Shown one piece after another: positions 12,122 to 21,853 of a stretch of DNA of 64,000 bases. A model generated the notes under the pieces. The model was not told where the DNA came from. It was given only the letters and a program-made list of their open reading frames with translations, and did no database searches. This DNA comes from Neofusicoccum parvum (taxonomy: Eukaryota; Ascomycota; Dothideomycetes; Botryosphaeriales; Botryosphaeriaceae): assembly GCA_020912385.1 (NCBI GenBank), contig CP087206.1, forward strand, positions 2,170,001-2,234,000, read 5' to 3'. Both the position numbers and the translations under genes were made by a program. Positions within the stretch are counted from its first letter, which is position 1, and the number at the start of each line of letters is the position of its first letter.

Positions 12122-12921
12122 ACGAGCTGCGGCGGAGCTGTGCGCTCGGCAAGAAGACTACGACCAGTTTGCCCGCCCACTTTCGCCGCCTTATCGCCCC
12201 CGCTCTTCTCCGCATCCTCAGTGCATTGCGCAGGCCTGCCAGAGCCATGCTCCAACCCGCCAACATGGCCGCCCCGACAATCAGCGCTGCGTCGGACCTC
12301 CCGCCCGGTTTCCCCGCCGGTCTTATCACAATGCGATAATCGGCCGTCGCGTCTTTTCTTCATTCAGCGTATTCCCTTTGGGCGTCTTCAGGGGAGTAAT
12401 CAGCCAGGGTAAGATGCTCGTTCGTGTGATTAGTAGCTTCTCCCGTAGACCCCGCTGTCCAATCAGGACGTCGTCATTCGTGCTGCCATTCTATCGCATC
12501 TGGTATCGAGTTGCCTCGAGATTGACGTAGCCAGTTACCAGAATGAGCCCTTCTGTCCTTCCGGGCTGGTCTCCGACACGGGCTGCTCGGCTACCGACGC
12601 GAATCTCCGCCTTTCTATCAGATCCCTGTTCAACGTGCGCATAGCAGTCCGTTGTAGTGCTGCATGCGCTGTTGAGAAGATCTCCAGAAGCGGGGGCAAG
12701 ACACCATACGGGCGAGACTGCTGTGCTCCTCCACCATACACCAACATCCATCGGTACCGCCGAAACATCTTGGCAAGCAAAGGTCACATTCGCCAAGAAG
12801 GCTATCTCTGTGCCAGCCATACGTGATAGCAACTCGCACGAGACTACACTGCTTGAATTCGCGAGCGGTGGGCCCACTGGTTCTTTCATTGAACCTATTG
12901 ATTCCTTTCGCGATTGCCGCA
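12122..12921. other. Divergent promoter region between regulator and transporter
   Basis: This 800-bp stretch separates the start codons of a minus-strand Zn2Cys6 factor and a plus-strand MFS transporter. It holds no recognisable gene and presumably both promoters. Open frames crossing it have no domain signature. Confidence 0.45.
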
Positions 12922-14167
12922 ATGTCCAAGTTTCTCGGGGGTCACCCAACCCTTACAACCACCCTGGTCATCTCCGTGTGCGTTGTTGACTCAGTCACAA
13001 TTGCTTACGATGGCTCGTTGATGGGATCTCTCAACGCCATGCCCGCATACTCGGATTATTTCACCTTGACGACGGCTACGACATCCCTCAATACGGCAGC
13101 CACATTCATCGGAGCAATCCTGTTGTCTCCTTTCGCTGCACCTCTCATCAACTGGCGTGGGCGCAAATGCGGCATCTATGTCTCAGCCCTGGTCCAGATT
13201 GTAGGCGCCATCCTTCAAGGTGCTGCACAGAGCATCGGCATGTTTATCGTTGGCCGCCTGCTTATTGGTGCTGGTTCTGGCATTGCGCAAACATCTGCAG
13301 CCACATACGTTGCCGAAACAGTACCTTCCAGAATCCGTGCCTTTGCACTTGGTTTGTACTTCACTTGCTGGGCTGTGGGAGCATTACTTGCAGCTGGCGT
13401 TTGCTATGGTGTAAGTCTGAGCACAAAAAGTGGGGAGAAATGCTCACGCAGTGGTAGACGGCATCTATGGAAAGCTCAACCTGGTCTTGGAGAATTCCGT
13501 CCCTTATTCAGGCCGTACCATCCATCCTAGCGATTCTTGTGCTCTTCGCTCTGCCCGAGTCCCCGCGCTGGCTTGCGTATAAGAGCAGATCTGATGAAGC
13601 ATTAAGGGTCTTGTCTTCTATCAATGGTGGGGACGAGACCAATCCAGATGTCCAGATTCAATACCGGGAGATCATGGACACTATTGCTTTTGAAAAGTCC
13701 GAAGGCCAGAAACTTGGGTTCTCGGAGGTAATCAAGAACAAGAGCAACATGAGAAGACTGATGTTGGCCGTCTCAGTTGCTCCTCTCGCCATGCTGACTG
13801 GCTCCAACATCATCACGTAAAGCTCCCTCAACCTAGCCAAGAGACCAGCCTTCTGACCGCTTTGTGTAGCTTTTATTTCAGCACAATGCTTGATCAAGCT
13901 GGTATCACAGACTCGAACACGCAGCTCCAAATCAATGTCATTCTGTCGGCATGGCAACTCGTTGTTGCGTTTCCGGCTCTTTGCTGGCGGAACGGATTGG
14001 ACGACGGATGCTAGCCCTTTCATCCCTGGGCTTATGCACCATCTTCTTCTACATGCTCGGTGGGCTCACGGCAAAATACGGCAACAGTACTAACGCGTCC
14101 GGTATCTATGGGACCATTGCCTGTATCTTCCTCTTCCTCGGTGGATACTCTTTCGGCATTACACCAT
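12922..14167 (+). pseudogene. MFS sugar-type transporter, 5' part, broken by a Copia insertion and a frameshift
   Basis: This is a sugar-porter type MFS transporter. It starts MSKFLGGHPTL and is spliced 13410/13458 and 13816/13870. Signatures include the first-helix AYDGSLMGSLN, NWRGRKCGIY, GRLLIGAGSGIAQTSAATYV and PESPRWLAYKSRSDEA. Near 13969-13974 the frame is lost: INVILSAWQLVVAF is followed in frame by nonsense, while a one-base shift restores SGSLLAERIGRRMLALSSLG. This looks like the loss of one T in a short T run, or a sequence error. At 14167 the reading frame (GYSFGITPL) is cut by the retrotransposon and resumes exactly after it (19642). The gene is therefore non-functional as sequenced. 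Its place next to a regulator and aromatic-cleavage enzymes suggests uptake of the pathway substrate. Confidence 0.88.
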
Positions 14168-14377
14168 TGTCAACCACATTAGCCCGCAATCACGTGTTTT
14201 ACTATTAGCCCAACGCTATTACACTAGCCTCCATACTACCCTTTTTTTTTTACCTTCTTACTACAACCGAGGTTATTATAATGGCTCCCGTATTCTTCCG
14301 AATGCGTAGTATATAGTCAGCTTAGATAGCTTTAATTTACAAGAGAGCGGCGTCTTCTTTTCTCGCACCGTTCGACA
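14168..14377 (+). repeat. 5' LTR of the Copia element
   Basis: The 210-bp LTR starts TGTCAACCACATTAGCCC and ends CGCACCGTTCGACA. The ends form a short inverted TGTC/GACA pair. It differs from the 3' LTR only in having 10 rather than 11 T in the central T tract (near 14242-14251). Confidence 0.97.
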
Positions 14378-14389
14378 GTTATGAGCCCG
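14378..14389 (+). other. Primer-binding site, internal initiator tRNA-Met type
   Basis: The 12 bases directly after the 5' LTR, GTTATGAGCCCG, are complementary to the anticodon stem-loop of initiator tRNA-Met (conserved GGGCUCAUAAC), not to a tRNA 3' end. This matches priming by a 5' half-tRNA, as described for Drosophila copia. The match is from memory of eukaryotic tRNA-iMet sequences. Confidence 0.65.
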
Positions 14390-14597
14390 GAAGCGCATAC
14401 CACGCGCTAATGAGCATTCTTTCAAGCAAACCTTCTACCACAAGTCTTTCTATACTATACACTGCGATGAGCAAGCAGTTTATTACTTAGTTTTCCACGT
14501 AACTACACGCAACAGCACGCGGTAGTTCACTTCAGCCCTTAGTAGGCCTGCTACAGCTTTCCAAGCAGCCTACTCCTACTTGGTTCAAGCCTTAGCC

Positions 14598-17500
14598 ATG
14601 GCAGAACCATCAAAGAAGACCGTCATTTTGTCCAAAGCATCAGATTGGGACAAATGGCTTTACCTAGTGCAAAGCCGCGCTAAAGCTACACGCATTTGGA
14701 ACCTTGTGGATCCTTCAAAGGAGACCAAGCCCATACAGCTTTCAGAACCGCGATTCCCGGAACTTGCTGAGCCAAGAGAAGGCCAGGCAATTACCCCAGA
14801 GGCCTATGAGGCCTACAGGTCTCAGTCAGTGCGATACCGAGACCTTTTTGCACGTTTCGAACGTCAAGAGAAGGCCCTTTCAGACCTTACAGTTTTCATT
14901 CAAGGCTCAATCTCAATTGACAACCTTTCCTTCATCATCTCAACCGAACCTCATCCCTGGAATATTCTCAGAGCACTGAAGAAGCGCCTTGCACCTACAG
15001 ACCAAGCGAGACTTATGGAGCTTGAACTTCAATACCGACAGCTCTGCAAGCCACCTAAACTTCAAGGCATCGAGCAATGGCTAAAGCAATGGGAAACCTT
15101 TTACACAGAAGCCACCAAGCACAAGCTTTGGGAAGTGGAAGGACAGAAGCCTATCCGAGACTTCCTCTTTGCCCTCCAACCAATTGAGCCTGCCTTTGTT
15201 GCAGCCTGTCAAGCTCAACAGATGAATCCCCTCACGGAAATCACGGATCTGTTTACTCTGATTGAGCACTGCCGCAAGACACACCAAGAGAATCAAGCCA
15301 ACAAGCCACTAAAGACGGGCGCCTCTCATTCAGCCTTCCCTGCCAGCTTCCAAGACAGACAGCTTCCAAACCCTCCACGCTGTGAATGTGGACAGATCCA
15401 CTGGATACCCCAATGTTCTTACTTGAACCCTGACTTACGCCAGAAGGACTGGAGGCCTAATCCATCAATTCAAGCCCGAATTCAGAAGAAAATGCAGGAC
15501 TCAGCATTCAAAGACAGAGTGAACTATTCACTTGCAAAGAATAAGAGAATCCAGGAATTTAGAGCCGCGAGAGCAAGCCAGAACACTCAAGATTCAGGGC
15601 AGCAAAACCAACAGCAACAGCAGGAGCATCATACAATGACCGCGCACCACTCCTCATTCTCAGCCACAGGCAACAGTATACAGGACTCATGGATCTTGGA
15701 TTCAGGATCAGACATCCACGTGTGCAACCAAACCATGCTACCACGGTTCAGAAAGACAAGAGATGCAGTTCCCAATACCAGCCTCAAATCTGGTACTCAG
15801 ATCTGCCCAATTGAAGCATGGGGAACGCTGGATATCTACGTTCAGACAGAGAATGGCCAGTCAACCATTACTCTAACAGAAGTTGCTCTTGTTCCACTAC
15901 TCATGACCAATCTTGTGTCAGTGGATGTTGCATTGAGCAAAGGCTATTACTGGGACACTCAGAATATGCAGCTGGCTCGACATGGAAACCATGTGTGTAA
16001 AGTTCAGCGGCATCAAGGCCTATTCCTCCTGGAAAACAACTCCATCTCAGCTAAGACCGGATATACTGCAAATCCAGCCTCCATTCGAGCCTCCACTGGA
16101 GAGAAATGGCATAGAACTCTTGCTCATGCCAACTCAGAAGTGATTGAGCACCTACAAAGCAATGTAGAAGGAGCATCAGTCACCTCAGGCCTCAGTGTTC
16201 ACAAGACGGCCCAATGTCAGACCTGTGCGCTTTCAAAAGCACACAAAATCATCTCAAGAAGCCTAGACAAGCAAGAAGACTCTCAGAAACCATTTTTTCG
16301 AATCTCATTTGATCTTATTGAGATGCAAAGAGCCTACAACCAAGACAAGTGGATTTCCCACTTTGCATGCACTAAAACGGACTTCACTTTCGTTTTTACC
16401 CACCCAAACAAGTCAGATATCCAGTACCTTATTCAATTCGTTATCAACATGATTGAAAGACGCTATGAGAGGACTATAGCGTTCTTTAGAACAGATGGAG
16501 AACGTACAATTGGATGGGAAGCTAAAGACTTTCTTGAAAGCAAGGGAATCACCTTGGAAACCTCCTCACCAGATACACCTGAGCAAAATGGACATGCTGA
16601 GCGCTCAGGAGGTATTCTCCTTACCAAGGCAAGAGCGCTACGCATTGGTGCAGTTATTCCTGAGTCCATTTGGCCAGAAATCATCAAGACAGCCGGCCAT
16701 ATCCACAATAGGACTCCTATGAGAAAGCACAACTGGAAAACACCGTTTGAGAAGGTCACAGGCAAGAAACCAAACATTTCACATCTTCGTGTGTTTGGCT
16801 GCAGAGCCTATGCGCTAAGGAAAGGACTTCTACGTACGCAGAAGCTTGCAGAACGCGCGCACCTTGGTCACCTTGTTGGATATGATTCAACAAATATTTT
16901 CCGCATCTGGATACCCAGCCAAGAGAGAGTAATTCGCACCCGAGATGTTCTCTTCAATGAAGATGAATTCTACAATCCAGAAGACCCAGATCTCACACAA
17001 CTACTCCAAGAAGAACCCTCAGAATTCATCCAAACCTTGGAAGTTCTAGCGCCACCTGAACTACCACAGGTAGAAGACCAAATGGAAGATGAGATTGTGG
17101 TCAGAGTCCCTACCTACCATGCAACACAACAGGAAGATGGCCCAGGTCAGAGGACTGCCCAAGACCAAGGGGGTGAACCAGGCAATAATACAAATCACGT
17201 GCCCCAGCAGACAGAACAACAGCACTCAGATCAAGCTCTAGATCAGCCCTTAGAGCAGCAAACAGACCAGTCAAACAAAGAAAATCAACACTTACCCACT
17301 CCGGATCCTTCAGAGCAAGAAAGCAATCTATATGAAATCCAGTCACCTGATCAAGAACCGGAAGAAGACACGTCTCAACTTCCACGCCTTCTTCCCGTAC
17401 AATACGACACCCCGCCTGCGCCTGGCGCAGCGCGAGGTAATAGAGCACCAAGAGGGAACCTAATATCTGCAGAATTCAGCCAGGAAAACGTCGTTCAGGA

Positions 17501-19286
17501 CCAACAGCACCAAGGAGGACCAAGACGCTCTACACGAAGACAAGCGTACGCTTCAGTACTCACAGAGACGCAAGGAGGAACCAACGCATCATTCCACCAT
17601 GCATTTGCAGCAGCACTCAGCCTTTCAAGGCCCCAACCCAATGAGAAAGCAAGGATTCACAGAGATCAACTTCCACCTGAGCCAAAGTCCTTCAAACAGA
17701 TGCTCAAACACCCAGAAGCTCCAGGATTTATTCAGGCATTAAAGTTTGAAATTTGCAGCCTCGTTGACTACAAAACCTGGAAACTAGTCAAGCGTCATGC
17801 TGCTACACAAGCCAACAAACGAGTTATTCCACTCACATGGGTATTCAAGTATAAATTCGACACCGAAGGATACCTTATCAAACACAAGGCAAGACTCTGT
17901 GTTCGAGGAGACTTGCAAGTCACAGAACAAGATACCTACGCGGCTACATTAGCTGCCCGAACCTTTCGAAGCCTTACTGCAATCATGGCCGCCTTCGACC
18001 TCGAGTCAAAACAATTAGATGCCATCAACGCTTTTGTCAATAGCCCAATTGACGAGGACACTTATTGTGAACTTCCTGAGGGAATGGGTTTTCTCGAAGA
18101 ATACCAAGGGCTTCAATCAGGCCTTATTCTTCAACTGTTGAGAGCCCTATACGGCCTCAAGCAATCTCCCGCCCTTTGGAGCAATCATCTCTCAACAACG
18201 CTGCAAGAGCTTGGACTCTCACAAGTACCAGGAGTCAACTGCCTCTTCACCAACGACTTCATGATTGTATTCTTCTATGTGGATGACATTGCAGTCATTT
18301 ATGCAAAGCAGAATGAGCACAAAGTGGAGGAATTCCAACGTAGACTCCAGGACACTTACCAACTCCGCGTTCTTGGTGAACTCGAGTGGTTCCTAGCAAT
18401 CAGGATTGTTAGAGACAGACCCCAAAGAAAGCTTTGGCTTTGTCAGGATTCCTATATTGAGAAGATTACAGCCAAATTCAACATTCAAGGAAAGCTCCCA
18501 CCAACGCCCCTTCCAGTTGAGGATCTTCAGGCCTCCCAGGATCAGGCCTCAGCACAGGATATTCACACCTACCAACAGAAAATTGGTTCAATCAACTTTG
18601 CGGCAGTCGTCACGCGCCCAGACATTGCACAAGCAGCCTCAAAGCTTGCGGAATACCTACAGAACCCTTCCCAAAGACATCAACAGCTAGCCACACGGGT
18701 AATTCAGTACCTTTCAGCAACCAAATACCTTGCAATTGAGTTCAATGCTCTACAGACGGAACCAAAGAACATCTTTCTAGCCTGTAGCGATGCCTCATTT
18801 GCAAACGACCTGGACACAAGGAAATCTAGCCAAGGCTACGTCTTTCAGCTCTTCAGTGGCCCTATTGACTGGAAAGCAAGCAAGCAGAAGACTGTCACTA
18901 CCTCAAGCACTGAAGCCGAGTTTCTCTCCCTATCAACTACAGCAAAGGAGCTTCTTTGGTGGGAAAGACTCTTTCAGCATATACGCTTCAATCCAGATCA
19001 TCACTTGTTCATACAATGTGATAATAGGCAAACAATACGCCTTCTTGACGAATCCACACCTAAGCTTACCACCAAATTGCGCCATGTGGATATCCATCAG
19101 CACTGGCTACGCCAGGAGATCCAGAATAAGCGTATCAGGCTTCAGTGGACTCCTTCAGCTGAAATGGTGGCAGATGGCTTAACAAAGCCACTTCCCCCTC
19201 AAAGATTCAAACAATTTGTCAAGCAACTGAATCTTACGGATATCAGAGAACTCATTCAGCCCTCAAGTAATACTTCCCAAGTTTAA
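14598..19286 (+). CDS. Copia gag-pol polyprotein
   Basis: The single frame is 1,562 residues from the first ATG. Domains in order: a UBN2-like gag; a compact zinc knuckle CECGQIHWIPQC near residue 260; an aspartic protease with DSGSDIHV near 370; and a GAG-pre-integrase zinc motif with WHRTLAHAN and CQTCALSKAH. The integrase core follows with FRTDG and the Glu in TPEQNGHAERSGG (about 570-740), then LRVFGCRAYA. Next is a Gln/Pro-rich linker (about 820-1000). The reverse transcriptase carries WVFKYKFDTEGYLIKHKARL and the catalytic FFYVDDIAV (about 1075-1280). RNase H has the ACSDASFANDLDTRKSSQGY and TSSTEAEFLSLSTTAKE motifs (about 1395-1480). No stop or frameshift is present, so the element may be active. 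Confidence 0.96.
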   Translation: MAEPSKKTVILSKASDWDKWLYLVQSRAKATRIWNLVDPSKETKPIQLSEPRFPELAEPREGQAITPEAYEAYRSQSVRYRDLFARFERQEKALSDLTVFIQGSISIDNLSFIISTEPHPWNILRALKKRLAPTDQARLMELELQYRQLCKPPKLQGIEQWLKQWETFYTEATKHKLWEVEGQKPIRDFLFALQPIEPAFVAACQAQQMNPLTEITDLFTLIEHCRKTHQENQANKPLKTGASHSAFPASFQDRQLPNPPRCECGQIHWIPQCSYLNPDLRQKDWRPNPSIQARIQKKMQDSAFKDRVNYSLAKNKRIQEFRAARASQNTQDSGQQNQQQQQEHHTMTAHHSSFSATGNSIQDSWILDSGSDIHVCNQTMLPRFRKTRDAVPNTSLKSGTQICPIEAWGTLDIYVQTENGQSTITLTEVALVPLLMTNLVSVDVALSKGYYWDTQNMQLARHGNHVCKVQRHQGLFLLENNSISAKTGYTANPASIRASTGEKWHRTLAHANSEVIEHLQSNVEGASVTSGLSVHKTAQCQTCALSKAHKIISRSLDKQEDSQKPFFRISFDLIEMQRAYNQDKWISHFACTKTDFTFVFTHPNKSDIQYLIQFVINMIERRYERTIAFFRTDGERTIGWEAKDFLESKGITLETSSPDTPEQNGHAERSGGILLTKARALRIGAVIPESIWPEIIKTAGHIHNRTPMRKHNWKTPFEKVTGKKPNISHLRVFGCRAYALRKGLLRTQKLAERAHLGHLVGYDSTNIFRIWIPSQERVIRTRDVLFNEDEFYNPEDPDLTQLLQEEPSEFIQTLEVLAPPELPQVEDQMEDEIVVRVPTYHATQQEDGPGQRTAQDQGGEPGNNTNHVPQQTEQQHSDQALDQPLEQQTDQSNKENQHLPTPDPSEQESNLYEIQSPDQEPEEDTSQLPRLLPVQYDTPPAPGAARGNRAPRGNLISAEFSQENVVQDQQHQGGPRRSTRRQAYASVLTETQGGTNASFHHAFAAALSLSRPQPNEKARIHRDQLPPEPKSFKQMLKHPEAPGFIQALKFEICSLVDYKTWKLVKRHAATQANKRVIPLTWVFKYKFDTEGYLIKHKARLCVRGDLQVTEQDTYAATLAARTFRSLTAIMAAFDLESKQLDAINAFVNSPIDEDTYCELPEGMGFLEEYQGLQSGLILQLLRALYGLKQSPALWSNHLSTTLQELGLSQVPGVNCLFTNDFMIVFFYVDDIAVIYAKQNEHKVEEFQRRLQDTYQLRVLGELEWFLAIRIVRDRPQRKLWLCQDSYIEKITAKFNIQGKLPPTPLPVEDLQASQDQASAQDIHTYQQKIGSINFAAVVTRPDIAQAASKLAEYLQNPSQRHQQLATRVIQYLSATKYLAIEFNALQTEPKNIFLACSDASFANDLDTRKSSQGYVFQLFSGPIDWKASKQKTVTTSSTEAEFLSLSTTAKELLWWERLFQHIRFNPDHHLFIQCDNRQTIRLLDESTPKLTTKLRHVDIHQHWLRQEIQNKRIRLQWTPSAEMVADGLTKPLPPQRFKQFVKQLNLTDIRELIQPSSNTSQV

Positions 19287-19425
19287 CCCTTTCCCTGCGC
19301 ATTTCCTTCCCACTAAATCTACAGCAAAATTTCCTTAGCACACATGTTAGCAGTTCAGTTCAGTCCGAGCATTAGCAACTTCTTTTATCAGAACAAGCAC
19401 CAGACTGCTCATTCTGAAGGGGGTG

Positions 19426-19636
19426 TGTCAACCACATTAGCCCGCAATCACGTGTTTTACTATTAGCCCAACGCTATTACACTAGCCTCCATACTACCCT
19501 TTTTTTTTTTACCTTCTTACTACAACCGAGGTTATTATAATGGCTCCCGTATTCTTCCGAATGCGTAGTATATAGTCAGCTTAGATAGCTTTAATTTACA
19601 AGAGAGCGGCGTCTTCTTTTCTCGCACCGTTCGACA
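19426..19636 (+). repeat. 3' LTR of the Copia element, with polypurine tract just upstream
   Basis: The 211-bp LTR is identical to the 5' copy except for one extra T in the T tract (near 19500). A polypurine stretch, GAAGGGGG (19416-19423), immediately precedes it and would prime plus-strand synthesis. The duplicated target accat follows at 19637-19641. Confidence 0.96.
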
Positions 19637-19641
19637 ACCAT

Positions 19642-20058
19642 TGACAGTCATGTATCAGCCAGAGGTGTTGTCTTACTCCATTCGAGCGACGGGCATGTCT
19701 ATCGCCACAGTTACATCCAAGGGATGCGGGCTGCTCGTTGTAAGTATTTGATGACCCGCATTGCCGCAGTCTTGCGCTAATCATTGAGTAGACATTTGCC
19801 TTTCCGTTTGCACTTGATGCCATTGGGTGGAAAACCTATATGATCAACGCATCATTCAATGTATTGCTCTGGGCTTTCATCGCGTATTCCTGGGTTGAAA
19901 CTAAGGGCTTGACTCTCGAGGAGATTGATGAAATATTTGACGGCACAAAACATTCCGATACCCCAAATCTGGCCGACCTTCACATGGAGAGGAAAGATGT
20001 CATTGAGGGTGTGGAGGTTGCATCTCCTGTAAATGTTAGCGTTCCAATCAAAAAGTGA
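19642..20058 (+). pseudogene. MFS sugar-type transporter, 3' part (downstream of the Copia insertion)
   Basis: This continues the frame cut at 14167. Removing the element and one target copy joins ITPL to TVMYQPEVLSYSIRATGMS without a gap. An intron (19740-19791, donor GTAAGT) precedes the final exon, which holds the last membrane segments (FAFPFALDAIGWKTYMINAS) and the family C-terminal signature WVETKGLTLEEIDEIFDG. The tail ends VPIKK at 20058. Intact splice sites and frame here support a recent loss of function. Confidence 0.9.
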
Positions 20059-20423
20059 GGACGCACGGATAGGACGACATAGAGTAGAATGAATGCCAGG
20101 CACTGAAGTGGAACCAAACGCTAAAATGATTCTTATGCAATCCAATCAATTTTCCACCCCTGAATATTTCCTGTTACGTATTATATAGCCGGAGAAGGTG
20201 AGACCGTACGGTGGGAAGAACGGAGCTATGATTATTTTGCCCCACCAGACGGAGAAAGGCGGCAGCCTTATCAACCACTTATATACCTGCCCGCAATCTC
20301 TTGGCCGTGAACACGCTGTTTTAACTTTCCCACTCCATCGGTGGTGTATTTCTAATCCATCCACCTGGACCTCAGCACGTCTATTTTTCGTAGAATCTCA
20401 CTACTCAACGCAAGCTCGCAATA
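20059..20423. other. Intergenic region upstream of the aldolase gene
   Basis: This short region probably holds the aldolase promoter. AT-rich TATATA-like words occur at about 20182-20188 and 20280-20286. No gene or repeat is seen. Confidence 0.4.
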
Positions 20424-21545
20424 ATGGCACCTTCGGTCATCTCGACACCGGATGTACCACAGGAAAAGACTAAAGAGCACTCTAGTGGCAATCCTGACCT
20501 TGCATTCATTCATGATGACACTACCGCACCCCCGGAATTCTCTGACAAACATGAAGAACGGAAATACTTGAAACACCGGCTGGTGCTTGCATTCCGAGTC
20601 TTCGCCCATTTTGGCTTTTCCGAGGGTGTCGCCGGACACATCACGGTGCGGGATCCAGTCGACCCAACAAGCTTTTGGGTGAATCCATTCGGTGAGAACC
20701 GCCGACAAATCGAAATTTCTTTTCTGTAAACCTGATTTTGATCAAGGAATGCATTTCTCACTCATCACTGATGATGACCTTATCCGAGTGAACCACGAAG
20801 GCAATGTTGTTGACGGTGGAAAGAACAAGAGGTTGAACTACGGTAAACACCGACACCTGGACGTTGCGTGTGTGTAGATAGTTCTAATCAGAACCAGCTG
20901 CCTACGCCATACACGCACAAATTCATCTTGCACGGCCAGACGTGCTATGTGCCGCCCATGCTCACAGCGTGTACGGCCGCGCATTTTGCGCAACCGGTAA
21001 ATGAACTCCCAAAAATCGAAAAAGAACAAATTGGTGGTCTGAAGCTAATCATACGGGACTTTTTCTCTGCAGGACGTACCCTTCTGCCAATAACACAAGA
21101 TGCATGCGTATTTTATAACGATCACGTGCTTTATCCGAACTTTGCCGGTGTTGTTCTGGCTGCCGATGAGGGCCGCGCTATCTCGAAGGCTCTTGGACCA
21201 CGTAAGGCTGCTCTACTGGGCAATCATGGTCTTCTCACAGCTGGACCATCCATTGAGGCAGTGGTGGCTTGGTTCGTGCTGCTGGAGAAGTGCTGCCAGG
21301 TGCAGTTGGCGGCAGAAGCCTCCAATGCTGGAACAGGCAAACCTCTGGTGGAGATCGGGGGAAATGAGGCCCAAGCCACATGGGAGGCTCTAGGACATGG
21401 TGGTGGTGGATACTGTAAGTTCCCACCCTTTCGCATCTTAGGGTAAAGCTGATTATGGATAGTCATGGGGTTGCCCCTTTTTCAGGTAGCGGAGAGAGAG
21501 CTTGGAGAGAAGACGTTCTTGGGAAGGGGGCTGGAGCCTGCTTAG
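20424..21545 (+). CDS. Class II aldolase/adducin family protein
   Basis: This is a cytosolic zinc-dependent aldolase-fold protein that would cleave or rearrange a hydroxy-oxo acid or sugar phosphate. Five exons (20424-20691, 20747-20842, 20898-20996, 21073-21414, 21463-21545) sum to 295 residues starting MAPSVISTPDV. Signatures are GFSEGVAGHITVRD, the zinc-binding pair in CAAHAHSVYGRAF, DACVFYNDHV, and the third zinc His in LLGNHGLLTAG. The last exon gives the C-terminus MGLPLFQVAERELGEK. It converges with the LigB-type dioxygenase gene. In bacterial meta-cleavage pathways a class II-type aldolase acts after an extradiol dioxygenase, so a joint role is reasonable, but many fungal members of this family have unknown substrates. 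Confidence 0.88.
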
Positions 21546-21853
21546 ACCTAGTGATTTTTGCGTTGGTAAAGTTGTCAGTGGGGATAGTCTACAATATTTC
21601 ACATATGTCGGCGGCATTTCTTTTACCTTGCTTGTCCCTACGGTAGCAATACAACTTCGTACTAAGCCGTCGCTCCTTCCTGTCTTCCTCTACAAACGTA
21701 GAGAATGGATTTGTTTTCAAGAGAGCACGATCATCAACCCCTAGCTTGATCCATACAACAAGCAGAAAAGGAGCACCCCGAAGACAACAAGCACGAAATA
21801 ATAAATCATGGAGCGTTACACACTAGAAAAAAAAAACCTTGACGTCTTCCTAT
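21546..21853. other. Convergent 3' region between aldolase and dioxygenase genes
   Basis: About 300 bp hold only the 3' untranslated parts of two convergent genes. An A tract near 21829-21837 is the only notable feature. Confidence 0.4.

Larger units (their letters stand above)
14168..19636 (+). mobile_element. Full-length Copia (Ty1) LTR retrotransposon
   Basis: The element is 5,469 bp with 210- and 211-bp direct LTRs that begin TGTCAACC and end TTCGACA. It is flanked by a 5-bp target-site duplication, accat (14163-14167 and 19637-19641). The two LTRs are identical by eye except for the length of one T tract (10 versus 11), so the insertion is recent. One uninterrupted gag-pol frame has the Copia order protease-integrase-reverse transcriptase-RNase H. 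The primer-binding site and polypurine tract are visible. No C-to-T mutation load of the RIP kind is evident, since the frame has no stop. It sits inside the transporter gene in the same orientation. Confidence 0.97.

Noticed and set aside
12122..12329. Longer single-frame start for the second Zn2Cys6 factor at about 12329
   Set aside because: It reads through the intron 12003-12058 and loses the first half of the zinc cluster. The start at 12121 with splicing restores all six Cys.
14248..14252. LTR T-tract length difference as evidence of age
   Set aside because: A single homopolymer length change may be a sequencing artefact, so I treat the LTRs as effectively identical.
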